Source: Chelativorans sp. J32 (GTDB lineage: Bacteria > Pseudomonadota > Alphaproteobacteria > Rhizobiales > Rhizobiaceae). Taken from it: a stretch of 64,000 nucleotides of DNA. Below the pieces are notes generated by a model. It ran no database searches, was not told the DNA's origin, and saw only the letters and a program-made list of their open reading frames with translations. The position numbers and the translations under genes are program-made. The DNA lies in assembly GCF_000518985.1 (NCBI RefSeq), contig NZ_JAEQ01000001.1:496001-560000 (forward strand), read 5' to 3'. Below, piece after piece: positions 1 through 9,745 of this stretch. Within the stretch, counting starts at the first letter, position 1, and every line of letters begins with the position of its first letter.

Positions 1-2
1 GC

Positions 3-419
3 CTGTCGGCCGTCGTCATCGGCCGCTCGAATATCGTCGGCAAGCCCATGGCCAATCTGCTGCTGGCGGCGAATGCGACGGTTACGATCGCCCACAGCCG
101 CACGGCCGACCTGGCCGCCGTCTGCCGAAATGCCGATATCGTGGTAGCCGCGGTGGGGCGGCCTCAGATGGTTAAGGGTGAATGGATCAAACCCGGCGCC
201 ACCGTCATCGATGTCGGCATTAACCGAATACCCGCGCCGGAGAAGGGCGAAGGCAAGACGAGGCTCGTCGGCGACGTGGACTATGCGGAAGCGGAGAAGG
301 TCGCCGGTTCCATCACGCCGGTGCCGGGAGGTGTCGGTCCGATGACGATCGCCATGCTGATGGCCAATACATTGGCCGCTGCAAACAGGGCTTCCGGCCG
401 GGACACGCCTGACCTCTGA
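3..419 (+). CDS. folD: Methylenetetrahydrofolate dehydrogenase/cyclohydrolase, C-terminal part
   Basis: Bifunctional cytosolic enzyme that oxidises 5,10-methylene-THF to methenyl-THF and hydrolyses it to 10-formyl-THF. The window opens inside the gene; 138 codons remain, roughly the second half of a family of about 300 residues. The FolD signatures are visible: GRSNIVGKP at the start of the NAD(P)-binding domain and PGGVGPMT near the C-terminus. The frame is open from base 3, and the first ATG at 48 is internal. The gene ends 2 bp before the convergent chrA stop. Identification is firm; the N-terminal folate-site residues are outside the window. Confidence 0.95.
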   Translation: MSAVVIGRSNIVGKPMANLLLAANATVTIAHSRTADLAAVCRNADIVVAAVGRPQMVKGEWIKPGATVIDVGINRIPAPEKGEGKTRLVGDVDYAEAEKVAGSITPVPGGVGPMTIAMLMANTLAAANRASGRDTPDL

Positions 420-420
420 T

Positions 421-1839
421 TCAGAGGGCCAGCATTCGCCAGGCCAGTCCGGCGGCAGCAGCAGAAAGCAGAACGACCGGCAGCGGCATTCCCAGTCGGA
501 AAATCGCCAAAATGGAAAAAGCCGTCAGCACTGCTGCCGGCTCGTTCACGCTCGACCAGACGGGCACCTCGACACTGATGCCATAGCCTTTCCAGAGGAC
601 GAGCTCGCCGAAGAGCATGTGCAGCGAGAACCAGATCGCAAGATTGAGGATGACCCCGACGACAGCCGCCGTGATTGCCGACATTGCGCCTGTTATCGCG
701 CGGTTCTCCCGAAGAGTTTCGATGAAGGGCGCGCCGAGGAAGATCCAGAGGAAGCAAGGTACGAAGGTGACCCAGGTGGTCAGCACCGCGCCGAGTGTAG
801 CTGCGACCATCGGGTCGAGCGGACCGGGATCGCGGAAAGCACCCATGAAACCGACGAATTGAAGCACCATGATCAGCGGACCTGGCGTGGTCTCCGCCAT
901 TCCGAGACCGTCCAGCATCTCCCCCGGCCGCAGCCAGCCGTAATGTTCGACGGCAAGCTGCGCCACATAGGCCAGCACCGCGTAGGCACCACCGAAGGTA
1001 ACAACCGCCATCTGGCTGAAGAGAAGGGCTATCTGGCTGAAGACATTGTCCAGCCCCATGGTTGCGATGATCAGCCCGACGGGTACCAGCCAGAGCGTCA
1101 GCAGGAACGCCGAAATTTTGATCAACCAGGCGATGTCCGGCCTCGTTTGCGTCGGAACACGTTCTCCCAGGACGGATTCCCGGTCAGCGAGCGCGCCGGC
1201 GGCTTTGCCGTGGCTGCCCGTCTGGAAGAGGCGCGAGCCGGCGCGTGTACCGGCATAGCCGATGACGGCCGCTGCAAGGACGATGATTGGGAAGGGTATG
1301 TCGAAGAAGAAGATCGCAATGAACGCGGCCGCTGCAAGGGCCAGCATGGCCATGTTCTTCAGTGCACGCTTGCCGATGCGTACCACCGCTTCGAGAACGA
1401 CGGCGAGCACCGCCGCTTTCAGCCCGAAAAACAGGCCCTCGACGATCCTGACATTGCCGAAAGCTGCATAGACATAGCTGAGCGCCAGGATGGAGAAAAA
1501 CCCGGGCAGTACAAAGAGCGTGCCTGCGACGACGCCTCCCGCCGTTCGGTGCATGAGCCAGCCGATATAGACTGCGAGTTGCTGCGCCTCCGGTCCGGGA
1601 AGCAGCATGCAGTAATTGAGCGCGTGGAGGAAGCGGGTCTCACCGATCCAGCGCTTCTCCTCGACAACGATCCTATGCATGACGGCGATCTGGCCGGCGG
1701 GGCCGCCGAAGCTCAGGGCCGCTACCCTGAGCCACACTTTCACGCCCTCCGAGAACGGAATGCCGTGATCCTGGGCAGCCGGCTGCCTTGCCTCTTCGGG
1801 TGAGGCCTTGGGCATGGGGGAAGGCGTTTCAGAGCCCAT
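421..1839 (-). CDS. chrA: Chromate transporter, two-domain ChrA family
   Basis: Inner-membrane protein of the CHR family, whose characterised members export chromate. The protein is a tandem duplication: the N-terminal half has LSFGGPAGQIAVMHR and LLPGPEAQQLAVYIG, and the C-terminal half repeats the pattern with VTFGGAYAVLAYV and ETTPGPLIMVLQFVG, the FGG and PGP motifs of the family. About ten to twelve hydrophobic segments are visible. The frame can be extended to a TTG at 1896, but the ATG at 1839 fits family length better (472 aa); an ATG at 1815 is also possible. It converges on folD. Substrate is assigned by family only; no chrB regulator is adjacent. Confidence 0.9.
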   Translation of the reverse strand: MGSETPSPMPKASPEEARQPAAQDHGIPFSEGVKVWLRVAALSFGGPAGQIAVMHRIVVEEKRWIGETRFLHALNYCMLLPGPEAQQLAVYIGWLMHRTAGGVVAGTLFVLPGFFSILALSYVYAAFGNVRIVEGLFFGLKAAVLAVVLEAVVRIGKRALKNMAMLALAAAAFIAIFFFDIPFPIIVLAAAVIGYAGTRAGSRLFQTGSHGKAAGALADRESVLGERVPTQTRPDIAWLIKISAFLLTLWLVPVGLIIATMGLDNVFSQIALLFSQMAVVTFGGAYAVLAYVAQLAVEHYGWLRPGEMLDGLGMAETTPGPLIMVLQFVGFMGAFRDPGPLDPMVAATLGAVLTTWVTFVPCFLWIFLGAPFIETLRENRAITGAMSAITAAVVGVILNLAIWFSLHMLFGELVLWKGYGISVEVPVWSSVNEPAAVLTAFSILAIFRLGMPLPVVLLSAAAAGLAWRMLAL

Positions 1840-1922
1840 AGGAGCAAGATTCCCAGAACCGCCACTAGGCGTGGCCCAAGTATTGCAAGCGGTCAAGAGA
1901 GGTTGGCGATGTCCTTCAGGCT

Positions 1923-3605
1923 TCAGTTCACCGGCTGCAAGGGTTGGTCGATCGCACGTCCCGCGACATTGGCCGGCCGGCGGATCTTCTCGGTTACATC
2001 GTGGAATTCGTAGATATTCGCATCGTTCGGAAAGAAGAAGATGCGGTCCGGGAGAATAGGGAAATTCGCTCCCAGATAGTTGTTGAACACCACGCGATAG
2101 CTGTTCACGGGCGTGATGTCGGAACGCAAGGACCCGTAGTCCTTGTTCGGGAAGAAATATGCATTGAGTATTCCGGTCTTGATCCGGAGACCATCGACCG
2201 GCGAATCCTGCCAGGGTATGCTCCAGTCCCGCTCCGGAAAGGGACCTTCATCGGCCTGGATGATGATGATTGGCGGTTCCCGGTCAGGGCTTTGAAGCGT
2301 GGTGACGATCTCCTCAATGATCTTGTTGGCATATGCGATGCCATCGACATAGCCCTGATCTTCGCCCCGTTTGATCTGTTCTTGCAGAGTGAGGCACCGG
2401 CCTTCCGGCGTGAAAACGAAAGGCCCATGCGTGACCAGGAAATGCGCAAAGACATAGACCGGCTTGTCACGCTCGCCGATCGCCTTGATCTCTTCTACCT
2501 GCGGGCCGACGCGCTGGCATTGCGCATTGTCCCAATCTAGCCGCATGGTCAGCGGTCTTCGCGGTAGAATGTGCGATACGGGCAGTGCGGCCGTCGTCCG
2601 GAGGTAGATCATCTCGAACTCGCTGAACCCGTGCGGATGATTCTCCTTCGCGAGCGGATTGTCGTAAGTGCCGACCCACCACGAGCCGAACTGCAGGAAG
2701 TCGTAGCCTTGGGATATCAGGAACTTGCTCGCGCGGGTCTCGTCCAGCATCTCATAGATGGGGCGCCAGTTGCTGCCCTTTGCCCGCGGGTCGTCACCCA
2801 GCAGGTTAAGGTAGTCCATATAGAGCGTAGAAGCCAGGGAATGGCCGGTTTTCTGGTAATTGGAGTTGCTGTCGCGAGCGACATAGAAACCACGCTGTTC
2901 CAGGAACCGGCCAATCGCGCTGTTGTCGATTCCGAAATGCTGCTGCAGGATCGGCTCAGAAGCATAGCGATCGAAGATGAAGTGGTAGATGTCGGGCGGC
3001 CTTTTGCTCGAAATGCGTTCCCCTGCCGGCGCTATGAATGGATCGATTTCCGCCATGGCGCGGTCGAGGTTGTAAATCTCGCGCGCGGCCCCGTTTCGCC
3101 ATTCGTAGCTGACTGTGTTCCATATGGGCGTTATGAGGAGCACGGCGGCGATGCCGGTCAGGACGCTGTGGACGAGGCCCGAGGCTCTTCGCAGCAAGAT
3201 GGCAAGCGCCGTGACCGCCACGAGAATTGCGAAGGCGTAGGGGAGTGTCTTCGCCATCGAGAAGCTGCCTTGGACGATGCCGTTCACGTCCTTGAAAAGC
3301 TGCCCGTAAAAGAGAAGACCCACCACCCATATACTTGAAATGATCGTGGTCAGCCGGTCCAGGCGCCGGCGCAGGAGCGCCACCAACAGATAAACCGCCA
3401 GCGCAAAGAGAAGCACGCCTACCAGGGATGGAAGGACATCCGCGAGACCGGCATGGTCGAGATTGCGGGCCATGACGGCCAGAACGGACGCCGCCGCGAA
3501 CAGGAATGGGTGGAAGGGATAGCTGCCATCCGTAGGGATGAAACGGTGTCGCTTCTTCTTCGCCGCCGGCGCTGCTTCCCCCATCGGCTGTTCAATATCG
3601 GCCAT
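1923..3605 (-). CDS. Membrane-anchored alkaline-phosphatase-fold (sulfatase-like) protein
   Basis: A 560-residue protein with a basic cytosolic N-terminus (KKKRHR), about five transmembrane segments in the first 170 residues, and a large presumably periplasmic domain. The domain opens with PDIYHFIFDRYAS, the position of the catalytic nucleophile strand in the sulfatase/phosphoethanolamine-transferase superfamily, and later has AHFLVTHGPFVF and IIIIQADEGP, resembling the metal-binding strands. The classical Cys/Ser-x-Pro-x-Arg sulfatase site is not evident, so activity could be phosphotransfer, hydrolysis or none. It is divergent from the small protein at 3801 and the methyltransferase at 4061, suggesting a shared role in envelope or polysaccharide modification. 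Substrate unknown. Confidence 0.7.
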   Translation of the reverse strand: MADIEQPMGEAAPAAKKKRHRFIPTDGSYPFHPFLFAAASVLAVMARNLDHAGLADVLPSLVGVLLFALAVYLLVALLRRRLDRLTTIISSIWVVGLLFYGQLFKDVNGIVQGSFSMAKTLPYAFAILVAVTALAILLRRASGLVHSVLTGIAAVLLITPIWNTVSYEWRNGAAREIYNLDRAMAEIDPFIAPAGERISSKRPPDIYHFIFDRYASEPILQQHFGIDNSAIGRFLEQRGFYVARDSNSNYQKTGHSLASTLYMDYLNLLGDDPRAKGSNWRPIYEMLDETRASKFLISQGYDFLQFGSWWVGTYDNPLAKENHPHGFSEFEMIYLRTTAALPVSHILPRRPLTMRLDWDNAQCQRVGPQVEEIKAIGERDKPVYVFAHFLVTHGPFVFTPEGRCLTLQEQIKRGEDQGYVDGIAYANKIIEEIVTTLQSPDREPPIIIIQADEGPFPERDWSIPWQDSPVDGLRIKTGILNAYFFPNKDYGSLRSDITPVNSYRVVFNNYLGANFPILPDRIFFFPNDANIYEFHDVTEKIRRPANVAGRAIDQPLQPVN

Positions 3606-3800
3606 GTCGAAACCTCTGCGGTGGCCGGCGGAGGCCGGCCATGTCCTCTGGAAAACTTATCAGCTTCTCTGGATGCATCTAGCCGGCTCACATTTTATGT
3701 GACAATTTCATGACGTTTTTACAAAGCTAGAGGGAACGTCCGAACGCTGATCGCGTTCCAGCACAGTTGGGACGACGTCATCAGAAGAAAGGCAGGGCAG

Positions 3801-4064
3801 ATGCACCTCAAGATTGCATCTCATCTATTTCCGGTCACGCTTTCGCTGCTGTTCGTCGGCATCTCCACTTCCGGTGCGCACGCATATCTGGATGCCGGAA
3901 CGGGAAGCATGATTCTCCAGGTGCTGCTGGGCGGCCTGGCCGGTCTGGCGATCGCCGGAAAGCTCTATTGGCACAAATTCCTGATCGCCATAGGTGTCCG
4001 CCGCGAAGACCCTCAGGCGCTGGAAGCCAAGAAGGACGTCTCCAACGCGCAGGCTGATAGGTGA
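3801..4064 (+). CDS. Small secreted/membrane protein with YLDAGTGS motif
   Basis: An 87-residue protein with an N-terminal hydrophobic signal-like segment (residues 8-28), the motif AYLDAGTGSMILQ immediately after the probable cleavage region, a glycine-rich second hydrophobic stretch (VLLGGLAGLAIAG), and a charged tail. I know related short YLDPGTGS proteins next to sulfatase-like and methyltransferase genes, but not a demonstrated function. The stop overlaps the GTG start of the downstream methyltransferase (GTGA, 4 nt), so the two are almost certainly translationally coupled. Start ATG is preceded by AGGCAGGGCAG. Confidence 0.65.
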   Translation: MHLKIASHLFPVTLSLLFVGISTSGAHAYLDAGTGSMILQVLLGGLAGLAIAGKLYWHKFLIAIGVRREDPQALEAKKDVSNAQADR

Positions 4065-5524
4065 ACGAGTCAAGCCCGCTGAAGAGAGACGCCGCAATCA
4101 TCGCCGAAAGCATCGCGGCCACGCAGGTTGCGTCAGTAGAGCCTGAGCCAGGTTCGTATCGAGATCGCAACGGCGCGGTGTTCTATCGCGGCGAGCGCGT
4201 GTTCAGATATTTGAGCCCGCGAGCGCTCGACAATTGGCGCCGCTTGGAGCAGGCGCCTTTCTTTCAAAAACTCAGCGACGAAGGCCGTGTGGTGGAGACA
4301 CACACGGTCGATCCATTGGCCGCAGGAGTCGATCTCGGACGATGGGGAGGCATAGTGGAGCATGCGCGGATACCGTTCATCTCCTACCCGTACGAGTGGT
4401 CCTTCGGCATGCTGAAAGATGCGGCGCTGCTGCATCTGGAACTGATGCGCCAGGCATTGGCGGCCGATATGATCCTGAAGGATTCTTCGGCCTACAATGT
4501 CCAATGGAACGGCGTCCGGCCCGTTTTCATCGACATTCCCTCCTTCGAGCCGCTTCGGCAGGGCGAGCCATGGGTGGGCTACCGCCAGTTCTGCGAACTC
4601 TTCCTCTATCCGCTGATGCTGCAGGCGTATAAAGGCGCGGATTTCCGCCCTTGGCTGCGCGGCAGGGTGGACGGGATTCCGGCTGAGGACATGCGGGGGC
4701 TGATGTCATCGCGTGATCTGCTGCGGCCGGGTGTTCTTCTGCATGTTGCCGCTCAGGCGGCGCTGCAGAAACGTTATTCGGGGGGAGGGCAGAACGTTCG
4801 CGGCGCGCTTGCAGAGGCGGGTTTCGGCAAAGCTTTGATAGAGCGCAATGTCGGAAAGCTTGCCAAGCTCGTCGAAGGGCTCCAACCGGCAAATACCAAA
4901 ACCACCTGGGCCGATTACGACCGCACGCATTCTTACGACGACGCCGAACTGACCAAGAAGATCGAGTTCGTGCGCAGGTCGGCAGCAACGCGCCATTGGC
5001 ATCTTGCCTGGGATCTCGGCTGCAACACGGGCACCTTCTCCCGGCTCGTGGCCGAGCATTCCGATTATGTCGTTGCGATGGACGGCGACTGGATGGCCAT
5101 TGAGCACCTGTATCAGCGCCAGAAAGCCGCGGACGCGTCCGAGAACATTTTGCCGCTGGTGATGAATCTGGCGGACGCATCGCCAAGCCAGGGCTGGCGC
5201 AACGCCGAGCGGAAGGCAATCACCGAGAGGGGAAGACCTGAGCTCACCTTGTGTCTGGCGCTTGTCCACCACATCGTCATTTCAGCCAATATTCCGCTTG
5301 CCGAGTTCATCAGCTGGCTTGCAGGCTTGGGAACCTCGCTCGTGATCGAGTTCGTCGGCCGGGAGGATGAGATGGTGCAGACACTGCTCGCCAACAAGGA
5401 CGATCAGTACGACGATTACCATCCGGAGATCTTCCGCGACCTTCTCTCGGCCCGGTTCGATATTCAATCAGAGCAGCCGCTGAAGGGTGGAAAGCGGCAC
5501 ATCTACTTCGCCACAGTGCGATAG
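4061..5524 (+). CDS. NoeA-like class I SAM-dependent methyltransferase
   Basis: A 487-residue protein beginning with GTG inside the previous stop codon. The first half resembles the NoeA nodulation-protein region (YRDRNGAVFYRGERVFRYL, ILKDSSAYNVQW, PVFIDIPSFEPL), which looks like a degenerate kinase-like fold. The second half is a Rossmann methyltransferase: WDLGCNTGTFSRL (motif I, about residues 323-335), then VVAMDGDW as the acidic strand-2 residue, and LCLALVHHIV. NoeA family members occur well outside nodulation loci, so a general role in modifying a lipid or polysaccharide is more plausible than symbiosis. It forms a unit with the YLDAGTGS protein. Confidence 0.75.
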   Translation: MNESSPLKRDAAIIAESIAATQVASVEPEPGSYRDRNGAVFYRGERVFRYLSPRALDNWRRLEQAPFFQKLSDEGRVVETHTVDPLAAGVDLGRWGGIVEHARIPFISYPYEWSFGMLKDAALLHLELMRQALAADMILKDSSAYNVQWNGVRPVFIDIPSFEPLRQGEPWVGYRQFCELFLYPLMLQAYKGADFRPWLRGRVDGIPAEDMRGLMSSRDLLRPGVLLHVAAQAALQKRYSGGGQNVRGALAEAGFGKALIERNVGKLAKLVEGLQPANTKTTWADYDRTHSYDDAELTKKIEFVRRSAATRHWHLAWDLGCNTGTFSRLVAEHSDYVVAMDGDWMAIEHLYQRQKAADASENILPLVMNLADASPSQGWRNAERKAITERGRPELTLCLALVHHIVISANIPLAEFISWLAGLGTSLVIEFVGREDEMVQTLLANKDDQYDDYHPEIFRDLLSARFDIQSEQPLKGGKRHIYFATVR

Positions 5525-5532
5525 AGACGGCG

Positions 5533-7353
5533 TCATTCGGCGAAGATCGCCGCACCTTGATCAGCCCGTGAAACGATCTGCCGGAAGCTTGCGAAGAGTT
5601 CCCGTCCCATGCCGTAATGCTCGTGTGAGAGGTCGGCTGAAGCAGGGGCTCGTGCGGCGAATTCCTCTGCGTCGACCAGGGCTTCCACCGTTCCCGCCTC
5701 GGCGTCCAGCCGCACGATGTCGCCATCCTTGATTCGTGCGATGGGCCCTGCGTCCGCCGCCTCGGGGGTGACGTGAATGGCTGCGGGAACCTTGCCGGAT
5801 GCGCCGGACATCCGGCCATCGGTGAGGAGCGCTACCTTGTGACCCCGGTCTTGCAGCACTCCGAGCACGGGCGTCAGCTTATGCAATTCAGGCATGCCGT
5901 TGGCCTTCGGCCCTTGGAAGCGGAGGACGGCGATGAAGTCGCGATCAAGCTCGCCGGCCTTGAAAGCGGCCTGAAGCTCCTCCTGGGCGTGAAAGACGAT
6001 CGCCGGCGCCTCGATGATCCTGTGCTGCGGCTTGACGGCCGAGGTTTTGATGATGGCCTGACCCAGATTGCCCTTGAGCACGCGGATGCCGCCCGTGGGC
6101 TGGAACGCCTTCGTCACCGGTACGAGGACCTTCTCATCACCGCTTTCCTTCGGTGCGGGTTGCCGCACGACCGAGCCATCAGGGCCGAGCCTTGCTTCAA
6201 TCGCGTATTGCCGCAGGCCCGGGCCCCAGACCGTCAGTACGTCCTCATGCAGGAGCCCGGCGTCGAGAAGCTCGCGGATGAGAAAGCCGATGCCGCCAGC
6301 GGCATGAAAATGGTTCACGTCTGCCAGGCCGTTGGGATAGACCCGCGCCAATAGCGGAACGTGCTCGGAAATTTCTGCGATATCGCCCCAGGTGAGCTTG
6401 ATGCCTGCAGCCGCAGCCATCGCCACCAGATGCATGGTATGATTGGTCGATCCGCCGGTCGCATTGAGCCCGACCACCCCATTGACGACGGAACGCTCGT
6501 CGATCATGCGGCCCGCAGGTGTGAATTCATTGCCGAGTGCGGTGATCGCGAGAGCGCGCTTCGCGGCTTCCTTTGTCAACGCATCGCGCAGGGGCGTGTT
6601 GGGATTGACGAAGGAAGAGCCCGGTGTGTGCAGCCCCATGATTTCCATCAGCATCTGATTGGAGTTGGCAGTCCCATAGAAGGTGCAGGTGCCGGGTCCG
6701 TGGTAGGATTTGGATTCGGCGTCGAGCAGCGCTTCGCGCCCGACCTTGCCCTCCGCATAGAGTTGGCGGATCCTCGCCTTCTCGTCATTTGGAAGACCGG
6801 TGGTCATAGGTCCCGCGGGAATAAACACAGCGGGCAAGTGGCCGAAAGTGAGGGCCGCGATGGTGAGCCCCGGCACGATCTTATCGCATATGCCCAGATA
6901 AACGGCGGCATCGAACATGTTGTGCGAGAGGCCGACAGCCGTCGACAGCGCGATCACGTCACGCGAGAAGAGGGAGAGTTGCATCCCCGGTTGGCCCTGG
7001 GTGACGCCATCGCACATGGCCGGCACGCCGGCGGCGACCTGCGCGACCCCGCCCGCTTCACGTGCGGCCTCCTTGATGAGCTCGGGAAAGGTCTCGTATG
7101 GCTGGTGCGCGGAAAGCATATCATTGTAGGCGGTGATGATCCCCAAATTGGGAACTGTGTCGCCGGCAAGCGCCTGCTTATCGTGCGGTGCGCAGGCGGC
7201 AAAGCCGTGAGCGAGGTTTCCGCAGGAGAGAGTGGCGCGATGAACCCCCTTCGACGCTGCGTCGTCCACGCGGCTGAGATAGGCTTCGCGGCTTGCACGC
7301 GAACGCTCGCGGATACGGGCTGTGATGGCTTCGATTTCTCGCCTTGCTGTCAT
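5533..7353 (-). CDS. edd: 6-phosphogluconate dehydratase
   Basis: First committed enzyme of the Entner-Doudoroff pathway, converting 6-phosphogluconate to KDPG in the cytosol. It belongs to the IlvD/Edd family with a 4Fe-4S cluster. Visible signatures: [17 protein letters not shown] near the N-terminus, [41 protein letters not shown], and [16 protein letters not shown] near the C-terminus. The ATG at 7353, preceded by AGGACAGGACC, gives 606 aa, matching the family; the open frame runs further upstream to 7470 but would overlap pgl. It is the third gene of zwf-pgl-edd. The KDPG aldolase gene eda is not in this window. Confidence 0.95.
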   Translation of the reverse strand: MTARREIEAITARIRERSRASREAYLSRVDDAASKGVHRATLSCGNLAHGFAACAPHDKQALAGDTVPNLGIITAYNDMLSAHQPYETFPELIKEAAREAGGVAQVAAGVPAMCDGVTQGQPGMQLSLFSRDVIALSTAVGLSHNMFDAAVYLGICDKIVPGLTIAALTFGHLPAVFIPAGPMTTGLPNDEKARIRQLYAEGKVGREALLDAESKSYHGPGTCTFYGTANSNQMLMEIMGLHTPGSSFVNPNTPLRDALTKEAAKRALAITALGNEFTPAGRMIDERSVVNGVVGLNATGGSTNHTMHLVAMAAAAGIKLTWGDIAEISEHVPLLARVYPNGLADVNHFHAAGGIGFLIRELLDAGLLHEDVLTVWGPGLRQYAIEARLGPDGSVVRQPAPKESGDEKVLVPVTKAFQPTGGIRVLKGNLGQAIIKTSAVKPQHRIIEAPAIVFHAQEELQAAFKAGELDRDFIAVLRFQGPKANGMPELHKLTPVLGVLQDRGHKVALLTDGRMSGASGKVPAAIHVTPEAADAGPIARIKDGDIVRLDAEAGTVEALVDAEEFAARAPASADLSHEHYGMGRELFASFRQIVSRADQGAAIFAE

Positions 7354-7405
7354 GGTCCTGTCCTGCACGATCCCGGTTGGCCGAGCCTCTGGGAATATCG
7401 AGATG

Positions 7406-8116
7406 TCAGGGCGTCGTTCGACCGGGCGCCCAGTAGATGGAAACGGGGGCGGCTGCCTGTTCCACCGCAATTCGGATGGGCAGTTTTGCGCCGTCTGCCG
7501 AGAGGGTCGTTTCCAGCACCTGACGCTTTTCCTCCCCTTCGATATGAACGGCGATGAAACGCGCTTGGGAGATCAGCGGCATGGAGAGTGTCAGGCGAGG
7601 TTCGCCGGCGCTTTTCGCGTAAATCGGCAGCACACGCCGATCTTGCACCTGCATCTTCAGCGCGATGTCCTCCGCGTCCGGAAAAAAGGAAGCGGTGTGT
7701 CCATCCGGACCCATGCCGAGCACGACCACATCCAATGGGAGGGGGATCTCCCCGATCTTTTCGTCCGCTCTTTCAGCGGCGTCTTCGACAGTTTCGGTCG
7801 GCTGGTAAAGACCGATGAAATTCGCCTTTGCGGCGTTGTTTTGCAGTAAATGCCGGCTGGCAAGAGCGGCATTCGAACGTTCGGAGGAGGGAGGCACGAA
7901 ACGCTCGTCGACGAGCGTGATGGTTACCCGCGTCCAATCGATCTCCTGACGCGAAAGCGCGCGAAAGAAGGGGGGCGGGGTGCTGCCACCCGATACGGCG
8001 ATGCTTGCCGCACCGCGTTTCTCGATCGCGTCGGCAAGATGCATCGCCACGGTTTCGGCGAGCGCTTCCGCCAGCACCTCGCTTCCAGTGAAATCATGCC
8101 AGAGGACGTCCGCCAT
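7406..8116 (-). CDS. pgl: 6-phosphogluconolactonase
   Basis: Hydrolyses 6-phosphogluconolactone, product of the preceding zwf enzyme. The 236-residue protein has the sugar-phosphate-isomerase-like motifs of the family: [25 protein letters not shown] and [16 protein letters not shown]. The ATG at 8116 shares its A with the last base of the zwf stop (TGATG), so translation is coupled. A longer frame up to 8257 exists only because it reads through zwf. Downstream edd starts 52 bp after the stop. Very secure. Confidence 0.95.
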   Translation of the reverse strand: MADVLWHDFTGSEVLAEALAETVAMHLADAIEKRGAASIAVSGGSTPPPFFRALSRQEIDWTRVTITLVDERFVPPSSERSNAALASRHLLQNNAAKANFIGLYQPTETVEDAAERADEKIGEIPLPLDVVVLGMGPDGHTASFFPDAEDIALKMQVQDRRVLPIYAKSAGEPRLTLSMPLISQARFIAVHIEGEEKRQVLETTLSADGAKLPIRIAVEQAAAPVSIYWAPGRTTP

Positions 8117-9588
8117 CAAAAGCTCTCGTGCCATGTGCGGCCGTCGCGCTCGATGAGGGCGATCGAGGCCGAAGGGCCCCAGGTGCCGGCGGTATAGGCC
8201 TGCACCGCCTGCCCACGCTCTTCCCATGCCGCAAGGATCGGATCGATCCAGCGCCATGCGGCCTCCACCTCGTCACGACGCATGAAAAGGGTCTGGTTCC
8301 CCCGGATCACGTCCATGATGAGCCGTTCATAGGCATCCGGATTACGTTCATGGAACGATTCCGCGAAGCTCATATCGAGCGGTATTTGACGCAGCCGCAT
8401 TCCCCCGGGGCCGGGATCCTTGATCATGATCCATTGCTTCACGCCTTCGTCGGGCTGCAGGCGGATGACGAGCTGGTTGGCGAAGATCCGCCCCGCGGCC
8501 TCTCCGAAGATTGAATGCGGGATTGGCTTGAACTCGATCACGATTTCAGAAACGCGTGTGGCCATGCGCTTGCCCGTGCGCAGGTAGAATGGCACGCCCG
8601 CCCAGCGCCAATTGCCGATCTCTGCCTTCACGGCGACGAATGTCTCCGTACCGCTGACCCCGGCGGAAAGTTCTTCCAGATAGCCTTTAACGGCGCCGCC
8701 ATTCGAGGCGCCCGCGCGGTATTGTCCGCGTACGGTTACGCGTTCCGCATTGAATGCGTCGATCGGCTTGAGGGCGCGCAGGACCTTGAGCTTCTCGTCG
8801 CGGACGGCATCGGCTTCAAGAGAGGCGGGAACCTCCATTGCAACGAGACAAAGAAGCTGCAGGATGTGGTTCTGGACCATGTCGCGAAGCGCGCCTGCCT
8901 TGTCGTAATAGTCGGCCCGCCCCTCAAGGCCGACGGATTCGGCGACCGTGATCTGCACGTGGTCGACATGTGCCGAATTCCAGAGCGGTTCGTAGAGCGC
9001 GTTGGCAAAGCGCAAGGCCATCAGGTTCTGAACCGTCTCCTTGCCGAGATAATGATCGATGCGGAAGATACGGGCTTCATCGAACACCCGGCCGATCGCG
9101 TTATTGACCTCCTTGGCAGTCTCCAAGCTGCGCCCGATGGGCTTCTCCACGATGACCCGGGACGTAGGGGTAGCGATGCCGTGGGCGTCGATCTGGCTGA
9201 CGATGACGCCGAAAAGGGAAGGCGCGACGGCCAGATAGAAGGCGCGGATATTCGTGCTGTCTCCGACCGCCGCTTTGAGGTCTTCGAAGCCCCGTCCGGT
9301 GGTTGCATCCGCCGATACATAAGAGAGACGGGCCAGAAAGCGCTCGAGTTCGCGCTCGTCTATGTCTGCCCTGGAAACGTGGGCGTTGATCGCCTCTTTC
9401 GCGAAGGAGCGGTACTGCTCGTCGCTCAGCTCGGAGCGGGAGGAACCGATGATTCGCGTCGGTCCGCTGAACTGGCCAGCCCGCTGGCGCTGGTAAAGCG
9501 CCGGCAACAACTTGCGCTCGCAGAGGTCACCAGTTGCCCCGAAGACGATGAGGTCGAAGGGGTCGACCGGTATAGTCTGGCTTGTCAT
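8116..9588 (-). CDS. zwf: Glucose-6-phosphate 1-dehydrogenase
   Basis: Oxidises glucose-6-phosphate to the lactone with NADP(+) and starts the Entner-Doudoroff/oxidative pentose route. The nucleotide fingerprint FGATGDLCERKLLPALY and the catalytic-site motif RIDHYLGKETVQN are intact, followed by the usual C-terminal all-beta domain (FYLRTGKRM, and WIMIKDPGPGG). The ATG at 9588 gives 490 aa, the normal family length; the longer frame to 9759 is unsupported. First gene of zwf-pgl-edd. Confidence 0.96.
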   Translation of the reverse strand: MTSQTIPVDPFDLIVFGATGDLCERKLLPALYQRQRAGQFSGPTRIIGSSRSELSDEQYRSFAKEAINAHVSRADIDERELERFLARLSYVSADATTGRGFEDLKAAVGDSTNIRAFYLAVAPSLFGVIVSQIDAHGIATPTSRVIVEKPIGRSLETAKEVNNAIGRVFDEARIFRIDHYLGKETVQNLMALRFANALYEPLWNSAHVDHVQITVAESVGLEGRADYYDKAGALRDMVQNHILQLLCLVAMEVPASLEADAVRDEKLKVLRALKPIDAFNAERVTVRGQYRAGASNGGAVKGYLEELSAGVSGTETFVAVKAEIGNWRWAGVPFYLRTGKRMATRVSEIVIEFKPIPHSIFGEAAGRIFANQLVIRLQPDEGVKQWIMIKDPGPGGMRLRQIPLDMSFAESFHERNPDAYERLIMDVIRGNQTLFMRRDEVEAAWRWIDPILAAWEERGQAVQAYTAGTWGPSASIALIERDGRTWHESF

Positions 9589-9745
9589 TGGCTTTGCGTC
9601 CGTTCTGTCGTGGTCGCTACATAGTCTAATCGATTTAATAAGGCCAGAGCCCTGTGGCCGTCCTTTTGCCGCAGTGCAGCAGGACGGCTCGTCAAGCAGA
9701 GGATAGGCGTGAAAACTCGTCTTGCAAGCCGGGCACGTCGCCGGC

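Noticed and set aside
619-1803. 394-codon open frame antisense to chrA
   Set aside because: Product is highly charged and unlike any family; chrA on the other strand has intact motifs.
4061-5524. Symbiosis island because of a NoeA-like gene
   Set aside because: No nod, nif or integrase genes are present, and NoeA-like methyltransferases are common outside symbiosis regions.
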